This document shows, piece by piece, positions 44,725 through 57,176 of a stretch of DNA of 64,000 bases. The position numbers were made by a program, and so were the translations under genes. Numbering within the stretch: position 1 is the stretch's first letter; every line of letters starts with the position of its first letter. The stretch spans positions 24,050,001 through 24,114,000 of the forward strand of contig CM060838.1 of assembly GCA_030762175.1 (NCBI GenBank), read 5' to 3'. Under the pieces are notes generated by a model, which was not told where the DNA came from, searched no databases, and saw only the letters and a list, made by a program, of their open reading frames with translations. The stretch comes from Metallyticus violacea (lineage: Eukaryota; Arthropoda; Insecta; Mantodea; Metallyticidae).

Positions 44725-46480
44725 GCAACTGACAATTTACCCCCACCACGACTCTCCTAAAATTGATCGATCAGATCGCAGATCGATGCAAAGTCCTTCA
44801 CCAGAACTATTCAAAACTACAGTACTTCCCTCATTCTCTATAATTTCTGGTATCGTATTCCCGAGGTAACAGTGCGTTGCTTTCGCTAATGAAGATTCTT
44901 CTATTTAAACAGCTTAAATGAATGGGTCGAGGAGAAAGTTTTTGACTGCGTGAAAAGAAATAAAAGTATAACATGATTCTCAATAGATGTTTTTGAGAGG
45001 TAAACATTCCATTTAATTTTTATAGGTTTTTTCACTTCAATATATTGAAATTCTTGACGTGCTTTTTAAAATGCATAAATAATCGCAGAAAAAATGCATA
45101 ACGCTCCAAAACAGGCAAAAATTTTTTTACGCCTTTAAAAGACAACGGAAGCCAAAATAAGCAAAAAAGATAAAATAAAAACTGACCCTATCGATCCCAA
45201 ATGTACCGAAACATGATCATTTCTAACTCTTAAATACATTCACCCAGATAGAAAAGGCATTTTACCTAATTTCCGGGCTCTGATAATGACCTATTGATGA
45301 TGGCCCGGATCTTGCACTAATTGAATCAGGAATGCATTGCTAAAATACCAAGATTAGATTTCTTTGTCTGGGTTTGAGTTCAGGAACTTTTATTGGAATG
45401 ATGTGGGATCGTAACCTGGTGAATATAATTATCGTATTATATATAATACACAAATTGGAGTTGCATTAGGATATAAAAAACCCGATAACAATTGGTTTTC
45501 CTCCTTGGATACTCCTGTTCTGCCCTCAAGAAATTCTTTTCTTGCCTCATTCTTTTATCTGTTTTTTTAATTATCTATCTCTTTCTGAAATTCCATAGTA
45601 TATAAAATATCGGCACCCAAATATTGCAGTTCTGTAAAAACATATACACTTATTACCTATGGTTGTACTTTCAACGTTAACCACACGTCCCCACGGCTGC
45701 TGGAAGTTAATTTTAATTATATTTCATAGAACTGAACGTGACTATACTACTTGCATTATCTTGTATTATAAAAATAGTTTTAGTAATATAAGATGTGTAG
45801 AGATTCTGAATGCATTTTAGTACGGCTGTTTGTCAACCTTTGTTTGTGAGAACAACTGTCGATCTACACGCTCAAGTGATTTGAACCCCTCCAACTAACT
45901 ATCATCTTTTAAGAACTCTCCAGTAGTCATTAAGTGAAAAGCATTTCCAAGTAGCATACGAGAGGTTCCCCGTAGAAAGGAATTGTATTGAAAGTTGAAA
46001 AAAATGGGAGTGTTCTAAAGTAAAGAACTTACATTTTCAGATTACTAATTGGTGACTTTGCCACTAGAGGGTAGGAGCCGAGAATGGGTTTCTTAGTAAA
46101 AACTCAGTACTATGTCGTTTTGTTTGCTTTTAGCTGGCCTTGTTTCCCAATGTTGCGCAGTTCGTATTGAATTTATCCGCTACTTCTTGTGAGATTTGCA
46201 AAAATGCTAGCAAAAGTGTTATAAGACGCACGCAATAGATAACCTCACTTTCTTCACTGACTTCTTCATAAGATTTGTTTTAAAATGCATATAAATAATT
46301 TATTTCTTCAACTGTCACAGCACTGCTCCTGATATAACCTTCCAAAATGCAAGTATAAGAAGTTATTGGAATATCCCGCTATTCTCTTGTGAAATGCTCA
46401 GTGCGAAAACTGATAATTTAGATAACCATTGGGCGAGATACGTATTAGAAACAGTGATGCTATTGAGTTTGTCAACAAGA
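44725..46480. other. no gene; possible hAT end near 45.1 kb
   Basis: Apart from the A-rich ATGC-repeat-like stretch at 45070-45180 nothing is recognised. Confidence 0.4.
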
Positions 46481-46487
46481 CATTTAT

Positions 46488-46955
46488 ATACGGTGTCCCA
46501 GAATCTCTGTGCATTTTTCTTATATACTTTCATATCATAGATGCCACATTGGTTGCATACTTCAAGGATTTTAGGAATGACAAATTAATCTTTATGCTGT
46601 TTTTTAAATTTAATTTTCTCTATAATATTTCCCTTACAAATCTTATATTCAATCGACGCATAGTTATTAATATGTGTTCATTTTCTTCTCTACTTGTTTA
46701 TATATATTAAGTATAAATTCTTTCAGCAATTAATAATTATGGCTTGGTGAATTTGCTGTCAGTTCACATGGGTACAGTATTTCTACAATGACAGTAGTAA
46801 AACAAAGGAAAAAATTTTAAAGGAAAAAATACTATCTGTAACATGTTTTTAGTACTCAGGCATTGACGGTTAAATTAGCTGCTGCTCTCTCATCTCTAGG
46901 CAATGTGGGTTGCCTATTAAGCAAAATTATACGACTATTCTGGAACACCGTGTAT
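46488..46955. mobile_element. candidate MITE with ~20-bp inverted ends
   Basis: The left end TATACGGTGTCCCAGAAT (46487-46504) and the inverted right end TATACACGGTGTTCCAGAAT (from 46956 leftward) match except for a 2-bp insertion and one substitution. Both lie in TATA-rich flanks, so a TA target duplication is possible but not decidable. The interior (~430 bp) is AT-rich; the plus frame that spans it (to 46710) is hydrophobic and has no known domain. Confidence 0.5.
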
Positions 46956-46959
46956 ATAA

Positions 46960-49415
46960 GTTATTACCGGCTAAAATATATAAATTATTTCTTTTAAATA
47001 CATATGAATAAATAAAGTTGAAAGAGCATAATTGGGATATAACGCACTTTGCCTGTGAAGATATTTAAATTTGCAATTAAATTTATAAATAGTAAATATA
47101 AAGGCATGAATGTAGAAAATGTCATTTTAAGAAAGCTATTTTAGATTTGTAATATTAAATGTTCCAAATAAAATTAACAGGGTTTGAACAAAGTATTATT
47201 GAAAAATGTGTAGTTTGGTTAAAATAAGTGATAAAATTAAATGTTTAATTAGCAATAATGCCAAACGCAGTAGCTCTTAAGTGCCTTATGATTTCTGTTT
47301 GAAGATAGTGTCTATATAAACCACAAGACAATAGAAATGTTTTTCTATCCCTGAGACAACTAATTTGAAATGTTAGAAGTCTGGGAACACATGAATTATA
47401 ATTGTTACAAATTGGTTCTTTAAAACAAATTTTGTAAATTTTTGAAGGTAAAGCCGATAAAGCCTATGGCTAATATAAATTGTAAAACTGTGTCACATCC
47501 TGAAGACTAGAGTGTTTATATTTTCCTTGAGATGCATCGTATGTTATCATTACCAAATCTTTAAATGATCTTCTATTCATAGAGACGTTTTACTTTAGCC
47601 AAAGAAAAATAATATCTCCAAGAAATTTAAAGTACGTTATCTAATACCACCGAGATAAAGTATCAAGCTTCTGTTTACAAATATATAGTAAACACTTTTG
47701 TTCACTTATAGTATAAAAATAGGTCAAAGTTTTCCATTAGAAACAAACGATTCGCGCTTAAGTACTTTGGAACATTATAATAAATTAACATGAGATAAAA
47801 CAGCACCTAAATATGAAGTTACTTGAACATTGCAACAAATTTATGAAAATTGCAACAAATATCTAGGTACTTTTTCTCATGGAAATGAAATATACATATA
47901 TAACCACGATAGCACAAAAATACACATTTCAAAACGTCTCGTCACTTAGGTACTCCATTCTGCCCTTGACCTCGTTCTTAGTTTTTCTTCCAGTATACTA
48001 AGTGGTATAAATTAACAAATGTTGTGTTATCTTTGTGTGGTCAACTTTGTTTCAGATATAATTTATAGTACTTCAGATTTAACTTAGTTGATTGTAAAAT
48101 ACTATTTCAAAAAGCATTAAACTTTGCAGGACAATATAGCGGCTTATAACCTCGGGATATGGCTAGATGGAACAAGATTCAAAACAAATGATGAGGATGA
48201 AGCGAGACATAGGTTTATAGTTGAATTACTCTTATTTTACTGAGGGTATTTAAAAGTTGGAAAATCATTGAACTAAACATATTGATTTACAAGGTGGCTA
48301 TGTTGAAAAAAAAAACAATTTTTATTTGTTCAGGCCGAGAACTTTAGACCGCCCCTATATATATGTTTAATACCCTATATCAGCTTTATCCCTTGAAAAT
48401 ACTGTTCACGATTTCAGCCCCTAAATTTTCTAAATGAAAGTTTTACAACTAGTTAATTTCTTGGAACACTTTCGTGGCGTTTCTCCCTATGCACCGATCA
48501 CTACTGGGGCCTCCAAATCGTGATCTGAGTTCCACACATCTGCAATTTCCTCAGCCTGGGAGATTTGTATTAATTTTCTCTGAGTGCTGCTTTTGTGAAT
48601 CCGTTCCGGGAGGAATTAGCGCATACAGTGACAAACTGTTTCTTGAGTTCATCCGGAATATGACATCCGGTTTTAATACGTAGGTCGTATGTGACTTTGG
48701 CAATATTTATGAACGCAAGACTTTTGCGTAGCTTCTTTTATTACTACTATAGTCTTTAAGAGTTTAAAAATAATTTATCTAATGTATAATATCTAAATGA
48801 AGGAAAATCAGAGAATAATTTATATTAGTACTTAGATATCATTTTTTCCTTATTAAATTGGCATTTTAGAAGTCAACAACTATTACAAGGTGTCCAAGCT
48901 AAGTGTTTTATTTTTGTGTAGGAAACTCAAATGTGGGATGCATTTTTGACTTCGCAAGGGTAATCGGGAATGACATTGCAGTGGAGCAAATATTGCACTA
49001 AAGTTACACTCATATGCTGCACACTGTATGTCCTCATTGTCGAAGTACTAAGGCGTTATAACTTATATGTTTACTGTTGTCACTGGTTCAAATAGCATAT
49101 TCCATGGCATTTTTTAATTTGTCTACTTTCATATTGTTTCACAATCTGCATTGAACATCTGCAAATTAATCATTTGTTACTGTATTGCTACCAGGGAGAA
49201 GACATTTTACAGAGCAGAGAGCATAGACTTTTAGAAGCATGTTTAAATATAATTAAAAGTGCATTAAACAAACCACAAATATACCAGAATAAAAGTTAAT
49301 GGTATATGAAGGTTAGGAACTCCTTGCGTTGCCAAACTAAGTGGGTGTGTGCGTTTAGGAACTCTACATATCAGAGCAAACATTTTTTAACTTAATACTT
49401 GCTGTATACTTGGAA
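46960..49415. other. no gene recognised
   Basis: 2.4 kb, AT-rich, no recognised element. AAGGTGTCCAAGCTAAG at 48889-48905 resembles a transposon end but has no partner nearby. Confidence 0.45.
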
Positions 49416-49420
49416 ACGAG

Positions 49421-49452
49421 TTTATAAATGATCTCATTAGATCATTTATAAA
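49421..49452. other. perfect 14-bp hairpin
   Basis: Arms TTTATAAATGATCT (49421-49434) and its exact inverse (49439-49452) around a 4-base loop CATT. No T run follows that would suggest a terminator, and the eukaryotic context makes that unlikely anyway. Confidence 0.8.
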
Positions 49453-50690
49453 AATGTATACTCATTGTGTATATATATATTTATCCACTCTGACTAGACA
49501 ACACTTCCTGTTTGTGTATATAAAAACCGTTTGTAGAAATTTCTTGCTACATTTCAAGCACAACGAACATAGACACATTTATCTCTGTAAACAAAACTGC
49601 AGAACTATTTTGTTTACACATGAATTTAAAAGTGCATTACATCGCTATCTTTAATAGATTGTGTTTAGTTTACTGCTGAGTAGCGATAATTCAGGTTAAT
49701 CAACGACGAATAAATATTTCACGCATCGTACAGACCAGAGATTTGTACAAGAATGTTAAGCCCTTTTCGATCACAATGCTCTAGCAGCTGATTTTTCAAT
49801 ATCTTTTCGAGCTTAAAATAGAAAGTATATCCTCTTAATTATTTTATGTAACAAGTATGTAGGTACCATAATTGGCACCATTGCAGCGAGGAGTTTAGAT
49901 TAGTATGACTGGACGCAGCCTTAACATGCCCTGCCTTCATATGTCATTAAGTTTTGAATCTACTTTGGTGATATTGCTGAAGTTGAACAAATTCTTATCT
50001 CAATTTCTATAAATAAGGTAAATAGTACAATACCTTCAGGATGTACCGCCCTTTTATCGCTGTTGCTCAAAATGTTGTATTTACGCGCGCAGATCTTATG
50101 GAGAAGTGTTTTTCAAAGTTGATGTGGCGCAGCTTCTCAGGTGCTACGCCCCTACAGGGTGTTTTTATCCACTGTCATAGTACGTAAGGTTCTTATTAAC
50201 CTGTTACACGTAGTTGAACCTACAGAAATAAATCTAATGAGATCAAACAGGCTAGGGTACAGCTCCCTTTTCATTTATTTATATAAGTAATTTATTACAA
50301 GTCAATAGCGATGATGCGATACACCATCCAATTGCTGCCATTGGCAAAGAAACGCAGTAGACTACTTGACGTCTTTTAGTTCCGGAAGAAACTGGCACGG
50401 AAAGACAAACGGATGCCAAGTATGCCACCTCAACGAACTTGCACATGTCCCACTTAGATACAGTTTATTTACGTGTAGATAGTGTCATATTAGGTAAGAA
50501 ACATTCATCAAATCAGATTCTGTAAGGATATTCGCTTATGTTCTCCGTCATTTCCAAGCAACAACAATAATTTCTTTCGTAATCTTTCCCATAGGGTTGT
50601 TAGACGATCTGGAGGCCAAAGGATTCAATGAACGGTTGACTAGGTACACTTAAGTCTCTTGTGCGCTTGGGTGAGGATTACCGCGAAGCA
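49453..50690. other. no gene recognised
   Basis: No recognised element. The plus frame 49454-49654 has no known domain. Confidence 0.4.
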
Positions 50691-50696
50691 TGAGTA

Positions 50697-50699
50697 CTG

Positions 50700-50775
<76 letters not shown>

Positions 50776-50910
50776 TGGTAGTAGTAGTAATAGTAGTAGT
50801 GGTAGTAGTAGTAGTAATAGTAGTAGTAATAGTAGTAGTGGTAGTAGTAGTAGTAATAGTAGTAGTGGTAGTAGTAATAGTAGTAGTGGTAGTAGTGGTA
50901 GTGGTAGCAA

Positions 50911-50963
<53 letters not shown>

Positions 50964-51071
50964 ATAGTAATCGTAGTAGTATTAATAGTAATAGTAATAG
51001 TAATAGTAGTAGTATTAATAGTAGTAGTATAGTAATAATAATAGTAGTAATAGCAGCAGTAGTAGTAGTAA

Positions 51072-51103
<32 letters not shown>

Positions 51104-51105
51104 AT

Positions 51106-51140
<35 letters not shown>

Positions 51141-51144
51141 TAAT

Positions 51145-51196
<52 letters not shown>

Positions 51197-51382
51197 TTTG
51201 TAGTAGTAGTAGTAGTAGTATTTGTAGTAGTAGTAATAGTAATATTACTAGCATTAGTAGTAACAGCAGTAATATAGTGATGATGATGATGATAATAATA
51301 ACAATAATAATAATAATAATAATAATAATAGTGGCAATAGCAGCAGTATTAGTAATAATAGTAGTAGTAGTAGTAGTAGTAT
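50697..51382. repeat. (AGT)n array, ~0.7 kb
   Basis: Pure AGT to about 50770, then AGT with AAT, GGT, CAG and GAT variants, ending in (ATA)n and AGT again. The serine- and valine-rich open frames across it are artefacts of the triplet. The (TAC)n array at 24645-25542 is its reverse complement in base composition. Confidence 0.95.
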
Positions 51383-51435
51383 TTATTATTCCAATTAAAC
51401 TAGTTATACACATATTACATCACAGTCACATGGAT

Positions 51436-51730
51436 TTTTTTTTATTGATTTATTTATGGGCGCTGTTTAACATCTCAGGTCGTCAGCGTCCCATTCAACT
51501 CAGGGCGTGAAACTGCCGGGAAATTTTGCTCAGAAGCCTCTTCTTTCAGGCTTGAGGTTCTTTATCGTGCCGTAAATGTACAACACGGGACCCACGGCTT
51601 TACTTCTCTTCCGAAGGAAGCCATACTTAGCATTTTTACGCCCGAAAAAATCCAGCAGTCCTGGCCGGGTTCGAACCCGCGATCTTGCGTTTAGGAGGCG
51701 AGTATGGTAACCACTACACCACCAGGACCG
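51436..51730 (-). mobile_element. SINE family A, full length
   Basis: Well preserved minus-strand copy with intact B box (GGGTTCGAACCCG) and perfect GGTCCTGG/CCAGGACT near-pairing of the acceptor ends. Flanks ACAGTCACATGGAT (51422-51435) and ACAGTCGCATGGAT (51731-51744) are a 14-bp target duplication with one change. It lies about 50 bp from the (AGT)n array. Confidence 0.94.
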
Positions 51731-51744
51731 ACAGTCGCATGGAT

Positions 51745-52225
51745 GCCAAGACCGTTCTTATAAAATGCTTAATTTCTAAAATTAATGGCAACAAAAGAAA
51801 CAACAACAACATTGATATGAACGGCAAATTCTTCAACTCTAAAGACACAAAATGGACACGAGTTCTCAGAATTTTGCTTATCCTGTACTAGATTATATTT
51901 TTTAAATCCCCAATCACACATACACATGAAACAGACACACATAAAATAATTCTGATAATCATATACTTTTTTGATTATTTAGGTAAAATATTTATAGAAA
52001 TTTATAGTCCCTAAAATTACATATTTCCTTTAGGAAAATGGTCATCATTCGCCTTACTCGCTGATATGCTAACGCACTCTCAAGGTCATTTCCAATGGAG
52101 ATTGGGTAGGCGCCGGCGAGGAAAATCTTTCGCTGTGTTTTTTCTTCTACATACTGTCTTTAGCTTTCGCATGCTCTGCTGCACTAAACAATTTCATTTA
52201 TTAACGCTACCTTATTAAAGGCAAG
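51745..52225. other. no gene recognised
   Basis: The plus frame 51685-51891 runs out of the SINE and is not a gene. Otherwise AT-rich unique DNA. Confidence 0.4.
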
Positions 52226-52229
52226 GGTC

Positions 52230-53165
52230 TCCTTTTTATTTACTTATTTATTCTGTAGAGCTAAGGCCATTAGGCCTTCTCTTCCCCCCTACCAATCTAA
52301 CAATAATTACTTGAAGTTATAGCGACAATATTACAATCACAACATTGACAGCAAAGTTGACAATACTCGTACACATATAAACCAATATAAAACATGACAT
52401 ATATAAACAAATGTATGGTAATACATAAATATTAATAATGAAGAATATTAACTTAAGCAGAAGAAAAAATATGAAAATAAAAGAACAATAATATACAACA
52501 AGTAACAGGCAATGGCAATTTTAACATGTTTTAAACAATGTAAATCCTGAAAGTGGAAATAAATATACGAGAAAACCATAAATCAAAACTGTAACAATAT
52601 TATAAAGGAGATAGGAACATTTATGATAGTAATAAAAATAATAAAATCAGTAATTCTGCAACAGGATAAAACAAATAAATACATGCATTGTAACAAAAGG
52701 AATTTGAATCTAGGGAAATCGATTATTTCTAATAACATTAAACAATTTCTTATGAAATGCTCCTAAAGTGCGGCAGTCTCGGACATACCGTGGCAATGCA
52801 TTCCAGAGACAGGCAGTGGTTACGGTAAATGATGATGAGTAAAGTGATGTTCGGTGCAATGTAAAAATAGTACGTGCTGGGGTTCAGAACGTGTGTTAAG
52901 ATTATGAGAGGAAATATGAAAACGAGAAGATAGATAAGATGGAGAGGATGTATGGATAATTTTGAAAAGTAGTGTGAGACAATGAATATTTCTTCGGTCT
53001 TTCAGACAGAACAAAGACATATCGAGGGAGTGTGTTATATCATCGAACAGACGCACATCGCAGATGTAACATATGCATGTATTATGAATACGCTGTAGTT
53101 TTTTTTTAATTAGGTTAGAGTTTAAGTCTGTGAGCGGAAAATCGCAGTACTACTATCGAGGAATA
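52230..53165 (-). pseudogene. LINE 3' end (Jockey/CR1-like), 5'-truncated
   Basis: On the minus strand, coding starts near 53160 with YCDFPLTDLNSNLI, then LQRIHNTCICYICDVRLFDD, ITHSLDMSLFCLKDRRNIHC, LTLLFKIIHTSSPSYLSSRF and, after a shift, CLWNALPRYVRDCRTLGAF and KKLFNVIRNN ending at a stop near 52713. This is the C-terminal region after the reverse transcriptase domain in insect non-LTR elements. The 3' UTR runs to GGCCTTAGCTCTACAG and an AATA/AAGTA-type tail near 52230. Only the last ~0.93 kb of the element is here, the usual 5'-truncation. No clear target duplication. Confidence 0.85.
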
Positions 53166-53252
53166 TCCTGGAACATTTTACTTAATATGCACTTCACTTA
53201 ATATGCCTGGAAGTTCATAATTGAAATTTAAAATTAAAAATACCAAGACAGA

Positions 53253-53312
53253 CAAGGGGCGCGAACCCTCATTGACAGTCGCTCTAATTGTTATATGCTC
53301 GTTGCGCTGACT
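53253..53312 (-). mobile_element. tRNA-like relic
   Basis: On the minus strand GAGGGTTCGCGCCCC gives a paired T-arm-like B box, and GTCAGCGCAACGAGC could be a decayed D-arm. The spacing fits a tRNA, but the acceptor stem does not pair. Not a functional tRNA. Confidence 0.35.
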
Positions 53313-53319
53313 GTAGGGT

Positions 53320-55045
53320 AAGGGCTAAGCTGATATCGGAAATGCTGTCGTTCAACTTTGTGCCTATAAATAAATCAAGTAACATTAAACTCTTTATCAA
53401 TATCTACATATGTACTGTTATTGTCAATAGTTTCCGAAAAATATTTCCGGAAATATTCAAAGTCAATAGAGAAGTTCGTTCAGCCTAGCTGTGCTGCGCA
53501 CAGTAAAGTAATTTCAGAGCGGATTAGCCAGGATTTGCAGTATACGTTTTAGCAGCTTGGAACATACTTTCTTTAGAGTATTACTTATTTTACATTTCTG
53601 TACTTTTAGTTTTGTACGTTTTGTTGTTTGATGCTGTGATATTATTAATTTCGGTAGTGTGTAGTTACAAATATAATGATTCAATAATTTTGAAATTTGT
53701 GTATGCTCTATTGAAGATTTCATGTGATGAAATACTTAATTACTTAAGTACTTTAAACATATTTACAATAAAGTGCGTTTCAAAAGTCACTTAAAACTTT
53801 AAAGCATTATAAATATTATAATATTGTAATAACTGAGATAGAAAAAACACCTCTATGTTGGGAAAAATGATAGACTTTGGTTTTTCGTATGTTTCTCTTT
53901 GCTTTCTCCAGTTTCCATTTTATTGATTAAAACATTAAAACTTTTATTGTACTGCTATAGGAAGTTTAAGTTTTTTTCTACCATTAAATGTTAGGATACC
54001 GTAACAAAAGTCTTTCTCAAGTTTTGAGAAAATGTAAATCACATTACAGGTCAAGATAAAGCCTACATTCTTTTCGTAGTTATGAGGTTTTCATAAAGAA
54101 ATACGAAAAAAATAATTCTGTAGCTGGTAAAAATAAAATGGAAAATTAAAGCTATCATACAAGTCACGAAATAATTATTATGCAATTTGTAGTTTCACAC
54201 ATTTTTAAATGAATAATAGCACAGTTTGGAGAACAGTAAGAAAATAACAATATATACCCACATAAACTAAAACCAGTGTTTGCATTCAAAGAAAGTGATA
54301 ATGGGAAAGATATGGTGTTGTTTAATTTGTACTAGCAGAGATTCTAATTAACAATAACTGACTGAACAAAGATTTGGACGGATAAAGCACACTTCTTTCT
54401 TAATGGTGGGGTTATTACAAATAATTAAAGAGTTTGGTTCAAAAATAACTCTCCAACTTTAAGTCAATAATATCTATATGAAATGGCTTCACTTCACAAC
54501 TCATAATTGGTCCTATTTCTTTAAAAATTTGAATAATAAAAATTTTAAACATGGAGTACTACTAAGTATGTTATAGTTCTTCGTTTCTAAAAAAAAACAT
54601 AATCTATATGGATGTTGGCGTATCGCCCCACATCCACATACACCTTATCAATGAAATTAATTACACGAATCTTTGGCGATCTGAAACATTAAATGCCATG
54701 GACGCAACATTGCCTTAGCATCAACCATACAGTGTACCTAACCGTGAACTCTAACTGGCGTCCCGAGGGGCAAGTTTCTGGCATACAGTCACAAATTCTA
54801 TCCTCGCAAACTCATATGCCCTAATTCGCGCCAGGCTTAGAATAGGATAGGATGGTCAACGGAAGAGGAAGGGGTCAGATAAAGAATAAGCCGAGCAGGT
54901 ATTCCATAAGTTCGTGAAATTCATAATATTTCCACAGATGAGAAGTACAGACGAGGGCGGTCCTTGCGAGGGCTTATCTTCGATCCCCATGCAGACCTCA
55001 TCAGCCACAAGGACAGAAACTTTTACAGAAGCAAGTCATTAACAC
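53320..55045. other. no gene recognised
   Basis: AT-rich to about 54590; 54600-55045 is GC-richer and may be the far part of the SINE-I copy that follows, but I could not match it. Confidence 0.4.
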
Positions 55046-55049
55046 ACCA

Positions 55050-55240
55050 CTAGCCCGCTTTCGGTACTGTAATTTATGCTATGGAATAAAATGAAAGGAA
55101 ATAAGAGAGCGAAAAAGTCATGCTAGTAAATAAATGTATTCGCCTATGTGACCAGGAGAAGCTACGGAAAAAAAAAAAACCCTAGGACCTCCAAAATGCT
55201 AGTTCCAAGCGTTATCGCCTGAGCCAAGTCGTTCGTTTGT
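55050..55240 (-). mobile_element. SINE family I, decayed
   Basis: Matches 58800-58990 at GGAATAAAATGAAAGGAAAT, TATTCGCCTATGTGA, AGGAGAAGCTACGGAAAAAA and CCCTAGGAC. The tRNA-like head (B box near 55195, A box near 55220) is badly eroded. Confidence 0.5.
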
Positions 55241-55610
55241 GTCAGACTTATGCTGAACAACTGTTGCATTTCTAGTCATCAGCATGCATTTTCTAACAAC
55301 ATAGTCTCTACGATCTTCAATTTTCACCCGACTTTTGGTATGGGTTACCTTAAAGATCGAGTTTTTCTGACACAGCCAACCACCCTGCAGTAACTGAAAG
55401 ATGCATCTCGCAAGAAGTTTGGAATATTCTGCAGGACGTAGCAGAAAGAATGATGTGTGTAGAACAAGAAAACAGCATACATAATCCCAAACAAAACAAA
55501 AAACTATTGTTTGCCCAAAGCAATGCTTCTTTAATTTTACATAAATTACTGTAATAAGTATAACAATTTAAAGTTTGTAGTGACTTTTGAAATACTATAC
55601 ATGAAATTTG

Positions 55611-55780
55611 ACAGCCTCCTTGGTCTAGTGGTTAGTGTTGCTGGCTGCTGGCCGGGAGGCACCGGGGAACCTTAAAACGTTTGTAAGTTAAGGAGATCTG
55701 AACGGAATCCACTCCTGCTGACTATTGGGGAGTTACCGGATCGAGAAGGCAGCATGATAGCGACCGGCGGAGTGCGATGT
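55611..55780 (+). mobile_element. tRNA-headed repeat (family G)
   Basis: CAGCCTCCTTGGTCTAGTGG has an A box like the family E head, and GGCTGCTGGCCGGGAGGC resembles an anticodon-arm region, but no good B box follows. The GC-rich continuation to about 55880 is probably its body. Single copy here. Confidence 0.4.
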
Positions 55781-56190
55781 GCTGATCATAGGCCCCACCC
55801 CTGCAATACTGCACTCTATCTACGATGTCGCAAGACGAGAAAGAGGATGCAGCAGTCTTGCGGGGATGTCGAGATCAGGGATTATTTTTATTGTTTCATG
55901 TGTGATTTCTTTCCTTCCCAACACATTATTATTTAATTTACTAAATTATTCTTACATCTTGATTTACGCACGTTTATTAGAGCAGTCATCTCTTTTCTTT
56001 TCATTAAGGGGCGTTAAATCGATTTGTTTGCCGTGGAACTTTCAATAGCCTATTAGCAACTTTGCTTGAATTGACTATTTAAGAATTACGGTCACAATTT
56101 ATTTATTTATTTTTGATGAGATAAGATTTATATATTTATTTTTGCTCATAGTCGTTTATTCTCGTGTCTTGCAATAGCACGGTTGTCGTT
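55781..56190. other. no gene recognised
   Basis: End of the family G body, then AT-rich DNA. Confidence 0.35.
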
Positions 56191-56194
56191 TTCA

Positions 56195-56243
<49 letters not shown>
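56195..56243. repeat. (ATT)n microsatellite
   Basis: About 16 ATT triplets. Confidence 0.95.
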
Positions 56244-56244
56244 G

Positions 56245-57165
56245 GTGTGCATACCTACTTGACCCCAGACGACAATACAGTGGGCAGGTGCACGGTCCAG
56301 GGAGCATAGAAAAAGAAGCACGGGAGAGAGAGACTGGGCCGGATCCCGGCCACTAATTGGCGCGGGCGGCCAGCCCCCCCATAGTGATTCACAAAGCGGG
56401 CGAATATTACCATTTTTATTGTAACGGTCTGTTATCATGCGGAACAATGCCGGAATTGGGGCCCATTTACACACCGGGAGGGGGGACAGACGAGAGAAGG
56501 GCAGGGGAAGCAACGAACGAACGAGAGAATATGTATATATATAAAAATGCGAAAGAGAGAGAGAAAGAAAAAACCCTCTCTCTTTGCGTTCCCATGTCCC
56601 CCTACCCGCCCATCCCGTAATAAAAATCAATATGCATATATCGTATTCTCTCTCCGGTTGCTGACGTCCATATATGTACTACTGTGCGTGTGTGCGAGCT
56701 AGTTGAAACTCAATTGTGTCTCTGGAACAAGTGTAATAATAATTTAGTTGTCTGGTTGCTCGCCCGACAGTTTTCTTCCTAATGGGCGTGGCCGGTACGA
56801 CATTTCTGCGACAGAGGTCAACAATAAATCCTGCGCCCGGTTTACACACGCTGTCACCGTTTCGATAGCTATCGAACTGTTGCGGGCACCACCTTTTGAG
56901 TGCGAATAGCTTTAAGAACTTGCAGTTTTGTTTTGAGTCGGTATTTAGTTGCCTAAGTCTTCTGTCAAAAAAGAAAGTATCGAAGGAAGAGTTAACAGAC
57001 GAGGATAGTCAAGTTGATACAGAAAAAACAAACAATACTTTGAGAAGAAGCTCCCATATATGACTGGAGGAGAAATATCATTGGTGTAGTCATGGTCTTT
57101 AGGAAGATGCCTAAAGTACAATTATGAGTGTAATAATAATAAAAGAACTCACTTCCAAAACTCAA
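56245..57165. other. GC-richer anonymous block
   Basis: 56260-56960 is the largest GC-richer block in the window, with open frames on both strands but no domain I recognise. It holds a perfect 16-bp palindrome (56861-56876) and a short acidic/basic open stretch (about 56967-57060: KKVSKEELTDEDSQVDTEKT). It might be a host regulatory or first-exon region, or an unknown element. Confidence 0.3.
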
Positions 57166-57176
57166 GGGAAGTCAGA

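Noticed and set aside
48889..48905. Transposon-end-like AAGGTGTCCAAGCTAAG.
   Set aside because: No inverted partner within several hundred bases.
50650..51510. Long Ser-, Val- and Leu-rich open frames.
   Set aside because: Readings of the AGT triplet array; no unique sequence.
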